DNA of 64,000 nt from Chondrosia reniformis. Its lineage: Eukaryota; Porifera; Demospongiae; Chondrillida; Chondrillidae. Made by a program: the position numbers and the translations under genes. The DNA lies in NCBI GenBank assembly GCA_947172415.1, contig OX359194.1, positions 4,712,001 through 4,776,000 on the forward strand, given 5' to 3'. Under the pieces are notes generated by a model that worked only from the letters and a program-made list of their open reading frames with translations, ran no database searches and was not told the DNA's origin. How positions within the stretch are numbered: position 1 is the stretch's first letter; each line of letters starts with the position of its first letter. Of this stretch, positions 57,146 through 64,000 are shown piece after piece.

Positions 57146-58495
57146 TCTAGTTTCTCATCTGGTGATTCCAGGGAACCCATGTCTGACCATGAGATCCTTG
57201 AGAGATCATCATAGAACTTATCTAAATTGAACTTCCTGAAGCTTCTCTGTCTGATGGGGAGCAATTTTGATTTGGTCTTCCTCCAACAGAGTTTAAGAAA
57301 GATAGGAGAATGATCACTAAGACATATATTCAAAAGACCAGAGGAAGAGATTGGGACACTAGGTGTAGTAAGAAAAATATCCAGCAGGGTGGATGAAGAT
57401 GGTGTTACTCTGGTAGGTAAGGTAATAGGCTGAGTGAGGGAATGAGTGGTTATAAAATCACGCATTGATGACAGTGGTTTTATTGTTGCTTTTTAGGAGG
57501 TTAATATTAAAATCACCTGCAATTATGACATTTTTGTAATTGGAAAGTAGGACCTCAAGTAAGTTGAAGGTAACAGTAAGAGAGCTTGTAGGGACACTTG
57601 GTGGACGGTAGCAGCAACCAAAGACAAGATTATAAGGGATAGAAGGGGATTTAACGTTTAGCCATAGTGATTCAAAATGGGGACTTAAGGAGGCAGGAAC
57701 AGAAATATTCGAAAGACTAGTAACCTGGAGAGAATTTCTAACAAATGTAGCAATACCACCACCATGACGATTTCTATCAGATCTAAAGATGTTATAATCA
57801 GAAAGTGTATTTCACCATCAACCGAATCATCTAGCCAAGTTTCTGAGATACCTAGGATATCAGGTTTGAGTGATGACAAAAGGTGATATATTTCATCAAG
57901 ATGAGCCAGTAGATTTCTGATGTTAATGTGAATAACAAATAGTCCTTTAGGTTTAGGTTTTAACTTATGGACAGACAGCACTTTAGTTGGTGGTTGAGGG
58001 AAGAGTGGAAGCTCTTCCATTAAGCAACTGGAGCAGTACCACTTACGATTATCAGCAGTGCAAAAATCTTCTAGTGAAAGATGGCTGTAACTCCAATGAG
58101 TCCACTTCTCACATCTTGAACATTCGATACAATCACAATCGTCAGGAACCAATCTTGAACAATATCCACAGTGATATAGGCAGTTTCATGGTCCAGGGTT
58201 GTACTCAATATCACCACACATTAGTAGTAGAAGCGACAAAAACACAAGCTGGGAGCGCTTCGGGCAGTTTTGCACCTTGAACTGAAGTCTTTTAGAGGCA
58301 GATGTGACGATCCAAAATTCAGCACAGGTCGGCTCAAAATCTGGAGCGAATCGTATGCAGTTCAACTCATTCTTCGTTTCTTCGTAAGAAGGATACGATC
58401 TGGTAGCCCTAAGTTTAAGTATTAGAGCACTAAGGAAGATTAAAAATTGGATCGCTTTTAGAGTCACGGCCGCCATTTTTCACACCTGAAAAATG
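57146..58495 (-). mobile_element. 5' part of a 2A-encoding LINE (3'-truncated)
   Basis: A minus-strand LINE insertion in the 23-bp satellite: 5' end near 58,495, first ATG at 58,476 after only about 20 bp of leader, then ORF up to the end of the endonuclease at about 57,148 where satellite resumes. The start context AAAAATGGCGGCC (58,480-58,468) matches a YY1 site. RT and 3' UTR are missing, the opposite of normal 5' truncation. No target duplication is clear. Confidence 0.85.
57148..58476 (-). pseudogene. LINE ORF: signal-like N-terminus, 2A peptide, PHD-like finger, APE endonuclease (broken)
   Basis: Residues 1-25 (MAAVTLKAIQFLIFLSALIL) form a hydrophobic, signal-like segment. At residues 87-96 stands CGDIEYNPGP (58,218-58,189), the 2A motif that makes ribosomes skip the Gly-Pro bond. 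A TGA (58,188-58,186) follows immediately, and the same frame continues NCLYHCGYC and DCIECSRCEKW to WYCSSC, a PHD-type zinc finger. The apurinic-type endonuclease follows: INIRNLLAHLDEI, DILGISETWLD, RHGGGIATFV (about 57,770), YRPPS, GDFNIN (about 57,510) and SDHSPI (about 57,312). Frameshifts lie near 57,800 and 57,466. It ends after SLESPDEKLD at the satellite junction. The 2A-containing CR1/L2-like LINEs of sea urchins and other marine animals share this plan. Confidence 0.87.
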
Positions 58496-61400
58496 ATAGT
58501 GTTTGCCTAATATATCCCATAGTTTTTGCTGAATGTATCCCATTCTTTTTGCCCAATATATCCATAGTTTATGCCCTATATATATATCCCATATTTTTCC
58601 TCGATATATTCAATAGTTTTGCCTGATATATCCTATAAATTCTGCTCAATATATCATATTTTTTGCCCAATATATCCAATAGTTTTTGCCCAATATATCC
58701 CATAGTTTTCCCCAAAATATACAATAATATATCCCATAGATTTAGCCCAATATATCCCATATTTTGTCTTATATATCCCATAGTTTTCGCTCAATATATG
58801 CCAGAGGTTTTGCCCAATATATCCCATAATATATCCCATAGTTTTAGACCAATATATACAATAGTTTTTGCCCAATATAACACACAGGTTTTGCCTAATA
58901 TATGGCATTATATATATATCCCATAGTTTTTGCCCAATATATCCCATAATATATCCTATAATTTTTGCCCAATATATCAAACAGGTTTTATTTAATATAT
59001 TCCATAATATATCCCATAGTTTTCACCAAATATATGCCATAGTATTTGCCAATATAACCCATAGTGTTTGTCTGATATGTTTCATTGTTTTTACCCAATA
59101 CACCATATAGTTTTTACACAATATATCTCATAGTGTTTGCCCCATATATACCATAATATTTCCCATAGTTGTTGCTCAATATATCCCATAGTTTTTGCCG
59201 AATATATCCCATAGCTTTTGCCTAATATATAGCATAGTTTTGGACCAATATATCCTTTAGTTTTTGCACAATGTATCCCATAGATTTTGTCTAATATATC
59301 CCATTATTTTTGTCCAATATATCCAATAGTTTTGCCAAATATATCCCATTATTTTTACTTGATATATCACATAGTTTTGGACCTGCATATCTCAGAGTTT
59401 TAGCCGAATATATATCATAATTTTTGTCACTATATCCCATAGTTTTTGCCTTATGTATCCGAAAATTTTTGCCAATTATATCCCATAATATATCCCATGG
59501 TTATTGACAAATATAAACCGTAGTTTTTCTCATAATATCCATAAGTTTTTCACCAATATATCCCATTCTTCTACCGTACATATCCCGCGTAATGTTTGCC
59601 AAATATATCGCATAATTTCTGCCCAATTTATACTATAGTTTTTGCCCCATATATCCCATAATGTATCCCATAGTTGTTACCCAATATATTCCATAGTTTT
59701 TGTCTGATATATCCCATATATTTGGCCCAATATATGCCGTAGTATTTCCCATCACAACCCATAGTTTTTGTTGGATAAATTTCATTGTTTTTTCCCAATA
59801 TACCACATAGTTTTTACACAATAAATCTCATAGTGTTTGCCCAATATATACCATAATATTTCCCATAGCTTTTGCTCAATATATCTCATAGTGTTCGAAC
59901 TATCTATCCTATAGTTTTTGCCCGGTATATCCCATAGTTTTTTCAAATATATCCCATAGTTTTTCCCAATATATCCAATAATATATTCCATAGTTTTTGC
60001 CCAATATATCCAATAATATACCCTATAGTTTTGTCAATAAATCCCAAAGTTTTTGCCCAATATATTCCATAATTTTTGCCAAATATATCCCATAGTATTT
60101 GACCAATATCTCACATAGCTTTTGCCCAATTTATCCCATTGTTTTTGAAAAATATATCCAATAGTTTTGCTCTTCATATGCCATAGGTTTATGCCAATGT
60201 ATCCCATAATATATCCCATAGTTTTTGTTCAATATACCCCATAGTTTGTGCCAAATATATCCCATAGGTTTGCCCAATATATACCATAGTTTCTGCCCAA
60301 TATAAGCCCTAGTTTTTGCCCAATATATTCAATAGTTTTACCCAATATATCCCATAATATATCCCATAGTTTTGCCTAATATATTCCTTAGTTTTTGCCC
60401 AATATATGCCATAGTTTTTCCCAATATAACCCAAAGTTTTTCCCTGATATATTTGAAAGTTTTTGCGCAATATACCCCATTCTTTTTACACAATATATTC
60501 CATAGTTTTTGCCTAATATAACCTAAAATATATCATATAGTTTTTGTCCAATACATCTCATAGTTTTTCCCGATATGTTTTATAGTTTTCGCCCTTTAAA
60601 TCCCATAGTTTTCCTCGATATATCCCATAGTTTTCCTCGAAATATCCCATAGTTTAGCCTGATATATCCTATAAATTTCGCAAAATATATCATAGTTTTT
60701 GCCTAATATATCCAATAGTTATTGCCCAATATATCCCATAGTTTTCCCCAATATATACCTAAATAAACCCATAGTTTTAGTCTAACATATTCCATAGTCT
60801 TTGCCCAATATATCCCATAATATATTCCATAGTTTTTACCCAATATATCTGACAGTTTTTGCCCAATATACCCCATAGTTTTTCCCAATTTATCCCAAGG
60901 TTTTGTCTAATATAGACCATAATATATCCTATAGTTTTTGCCCTATATATCCCATAGATATAGCCTAAAATATGCCATGCTTTTGTAAAAAATATCCCTT
61001 TGCTTTTGACCAATATATAACATATTTTTGCCTAAAATATCTCATAATGTTTGTTCAATATATCCCATACTGTTTTCCCTAGATATCCCATAGTTTTAGC
61101 TGAATATATCTCATCATTTTTGTCACTATATTCAACAGTTTTTCCTCAATATATCCTAACATTTGTATCAAATATATCCCATAAGATATTCCATCATTTT
61201 ACCCAATATATCGCATAGTTTTTACACAATATTTGCCATAGCTTTTGACAAATACATCCCATTATATATTCCATAGTTTTTACCCAATATATCCCTTCCG
61301 AATATATACCATAGTTTTGCCTAATAATATCCCTTGGTTTTTGCCGATTAAATCCCATAATATAACTTATAGTCTTAGCCCAATATATCCCTTAGTTTTT

Positions 61401-64000
61401 GCCGAATATATACCATAGTTTTTGTCAAATGTATGCCTAAGTTTTTGCCTTATATATCCCATAATATACCCATAGTGTTTGGCATATATCTCCCATTGTT
61501 TTTGCAAAATGTATCCCATAATGTATCCTATAGCTTTTGCCCAATGTATCCATTGTTTTGGCCAAATATATCCAACAGCTTTTGCTCAATATACCCCATA
61601 GTTTTTACCCAATATATCTCATAGATTTGTCCAATATATCCCTTGATTTTTGCTGAATATATTGCATAAGATAACCCATAGTCTAAGCCAATATATCCCA
61701 TTGTTTTTCTCAATATATCCCATATTTCTTGCCTATTATATGTTTGTCAATATATCCCATAGTTTTTGCCCTATATATCCCATAATATATCCTATAGTTT
61801 AGCCAAATATATCCCATAGGTTTTGCCAAATATATCCAACAGGTTTTACCCAATATCTCCCATTATATATCCCATTATGTTTACCCAATATATCACATAG
61901 TTTTTCAGAATATATCCCTAATAAAACCTATAGTCTTAACCAATATATCCCATAGTTTTACCCAATATATTCCATAGTTTTTGCCAAATATATCCCATAG
62001 TTTTGGCCAAATTATTTTTGCCCAATATATCCCATAATTTGACCTAATATATCCCAAAGTTTTACTTAATATATCCCATGGTTTGGCTCAGTATATCCCA
62101 TAGGTTTCTCTGATATATCCCATAGTTTTTGCCGAATATTTTCCATAGTTTTGCCCAATATATACCATAGTTTTTGCCCAATATATAGTATATTATATCA
62201 TATAGTTTTTGCCCAATATATCCGTAGTTTTTGCCAAATATATCCAACAGTTTTTACCCAATATATCCCATAGTTTTTGCCGAATATATCTCATAATTTT
62301 TGTCACTATATTTCATAGTTTTTGCTCAATCTATCCGAAAAATTTCCCAAATATATCCCATAATATATCCCATAGTTTTACCCAATATATTCAATAGTTT
62401 TTGCCCAATATTTCCCATTGCTTTTGACAAATACATCCCGTAATATATCCCATAGTTTTTGCCCAATATATCCCCCAGTTTTTACCCATTATATCCCATA
62501 GGTTTTGCCCTTTTTATCCCATAATATACCCGTAATACCCCATACCCCATAATATAGTTTTTGGTATATATATTCCATACTTTTTGCCTTATATATCCAA
62601 TAGTTTTTGCCCAATAAACCCGCAGTTTTTGCCCAATATATCCAAAATATATCCTAAGTTTTTACCTAATCTATTCAGAGTTTTGGCCTAATATATCCAA
62701 CAGTTTTCACCCAATATACCCCATAGTTTGTGCCCAATATATCCAAAATATATCCTATAGATTTTACCCAATCTATTTAGAGTTTTGGCCTAATATATCC
62801 AACAGTTTTCGACCCATATATTCCATAGTTTTTACCCAATATATCCCATAGATTTGCCCAATATATCTTATAATGTTTACCAAATATATCCCATAATATA
62901 ACCTATAGTCTTAGCCCAATATAACCCATAGTTTTTGTCCAAAATATCCCATATTTTTGCAAAATATATTGCATAGTTTTTGCCAGATATATCCCATAAC
63001 TTTTACCAAATATATCCCATAATTTTGCCTCATATATCCCATAGTTTTGCCCAATATATCCCATAATGTATCCCATAGTTTTTGCCCCATATATTCCATA
63101 GTTTTTGCCCAATATATCCCATTGTTTTTCCCCATATATCCAATAGTTTTGCACAATATATACCATAATAAAACCCATAGTTGTAGCCCAAAATAATCCA
63201 TAGTTTTTTCTCAATATATCCTACAGTTTTTGCCTAATATATACCAGATTTTTGCCCAATATATATATCCCATAATATATCCCATAGTTTTTGCCTAATA
63301 TATACCAGATTTTTGCCAAATATATATATCCCATAGTTTTTGCCTAATATATTCCATAGTTTTTGCCCGATATATCCCATAGGTTTTGCCTAATATATGC
63401 CATAATACATCCCATAGTTTTCACAATATATCCCATAGCTTTTGCCCAATATATCCCATTGTTTTTACCCAATACATCCCATAAGTTTTGCCCAATATAT
63501 CCCGTAATATACCCATAGGTTTTGACCTATATATCCCACAGTTTTTGCCCAATATATCCTATAGTTTTAGCCCAGTATATCCCATAATATATGCCATAGT
63601 GTTTGCCCTATATATCCCATAATATACCCATTGGTTTTGGTATATATATCCCATAATGTTTGCCCTATATAACCTATAGGTTTTTACCAGTATATGCCAT
63701 AGTCTTTGTCCAATATATCCTAAAATATATCCTATAGTTTTTGCTCAATATATCCAGAGTTTTGGGCCAAATATATCCAACAGTTTTTGCCCAATATACC
63801 CCATAGTTTTACCCAATACATCTCATAGATTTTCCCAATATATCCCATAATATTTGTGGAATATATCCCATAATATAACCCATAGTCGTAGCCCAATATA
63901 TCCCATAGTTTTTGCCAAATATATCCCATAGTTTGTGCTGAATATATCCCATAGTTTGCCCAATATATACCATAGTTTTATCAAATCTATCCCAAAATGT
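58496..64000. repeat. 23-bp satellite array, segment 3 (continues past the window)
   Basis: ATATATCCCATAGTTTTT-type units to the end of the window, more homogeneous than segment 2. Some patches repeat as longer blocks, for example TTTTGGCCTAATATATCCAA at 62,693 and 62,783, which marks a unit of about 90 bp. No gene is seen; all open frames are repeat translations. Confidence 0.95.

Noticed and set aside
58186-58218. Viral origin for the 2A motif
   Set aside because: The motif sits upstream of a PHD-like finger and an APE endonuclease with LINE motifs; no viral capsid or polymerase sequence is present.
49612-64000. Many minus-strand open frames reading like GYILGKNYGIYWAKTMGYI
   Set aside because: They are translations of the 23-bp satellite in all phases; length and composition follow the repeat and no start or splice context is present.

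Overview
The window is nuclear DNA of an animal, most likely a marine invertebrate such as a sponge, cnidarian or mollusc; nothing in it fixes the phylum. It is AT-rich, dominated by tandem repeats, has intron-bearing genes with GT-AG sites, and carries element types typical of invertebrates: Penelope-like elements (PLEs) of two architectures, a hammerhead-ribozyme retrozyme, a LINE with a 2A peptide, and TA-flanked DNA transposons. There are no bacterial genes, CRISPR arrays, tRNAs or rRNAs that I can support.

Layout. About 1-23,070 and 35,760-49,610 are a degenerate 13-bp satellite (unit TACTAGTTGTATG) that switches strand several times. Into it are inserted two 508-bp TA-flanked MITEs (2,103 and 11,350), a 5'-truncated LINE (9,062-10,595), a retrozyme (12,166-13,140), a solo Naiad-type pLTR (15,608-15,845), two decayed PLEs (16,638-17,394 and 19,406-21,860), a 170-bp tandem pair (18,196-18,500), an unidentified insertion (36,807-37,600) and a 4.7-kb inverted-dimer PLE with an 11-bp target duplication (43,161-47,905). 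A 200-N gap lies at 42,201-42,400.

Between the two 13-bp blocks, 23,070-35,760 is a more complex island. It holds a broken multi-exon gene of unknown function (24,638-28,884, polyA signal at 29,184), a nearly complete PLE with the GIY-YIG endonuclease at the N-terminus (29,335-33,151, minus strand, Naiad-type), a small coiled-coil gene with a CCAAT/TATA promoter (33,515-33,849), a Harbinger-type MITE, the first exon of a minus-strand gene with a frame-cycling minisatellite, and a decayed gene with 23-residue repeats (STPR-like).

From 49,612 to the end the background is a different satellite with a 23-bp unit (core ATATATCCCATAGTTTTT). It is interrupted by a 4-kb intron-containing DNA transposon (50,690-54,700) and by the 5' end of a LINE that encodes a 2A peptide, a PHD-like finger and an APE endonuclease (57,146-58,495).

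The unifying theme is self-cleaving RNA. I count eleven hammerhead or hammerhead-like motifs from three element classes: three canonical ones in the retrozyme, three in Naiad-type pLTRs, and five in the pLTRs of the C-terminal-GIY-YIG PLEs. The retrozyme and the best-preserved PLE share one insertion topology: an inverted partial copy on the 5' side of sense copies, the whole flanked by a 10-12 bp direct repeat. This supports the view that retrozymes are moved by PLE reverse transcriptase. Six open frames carry an in-frame UGA at what looks like a former CGA codon, which argues for CpG decay but leaves recoding open for the Naiad EN-RT junction.
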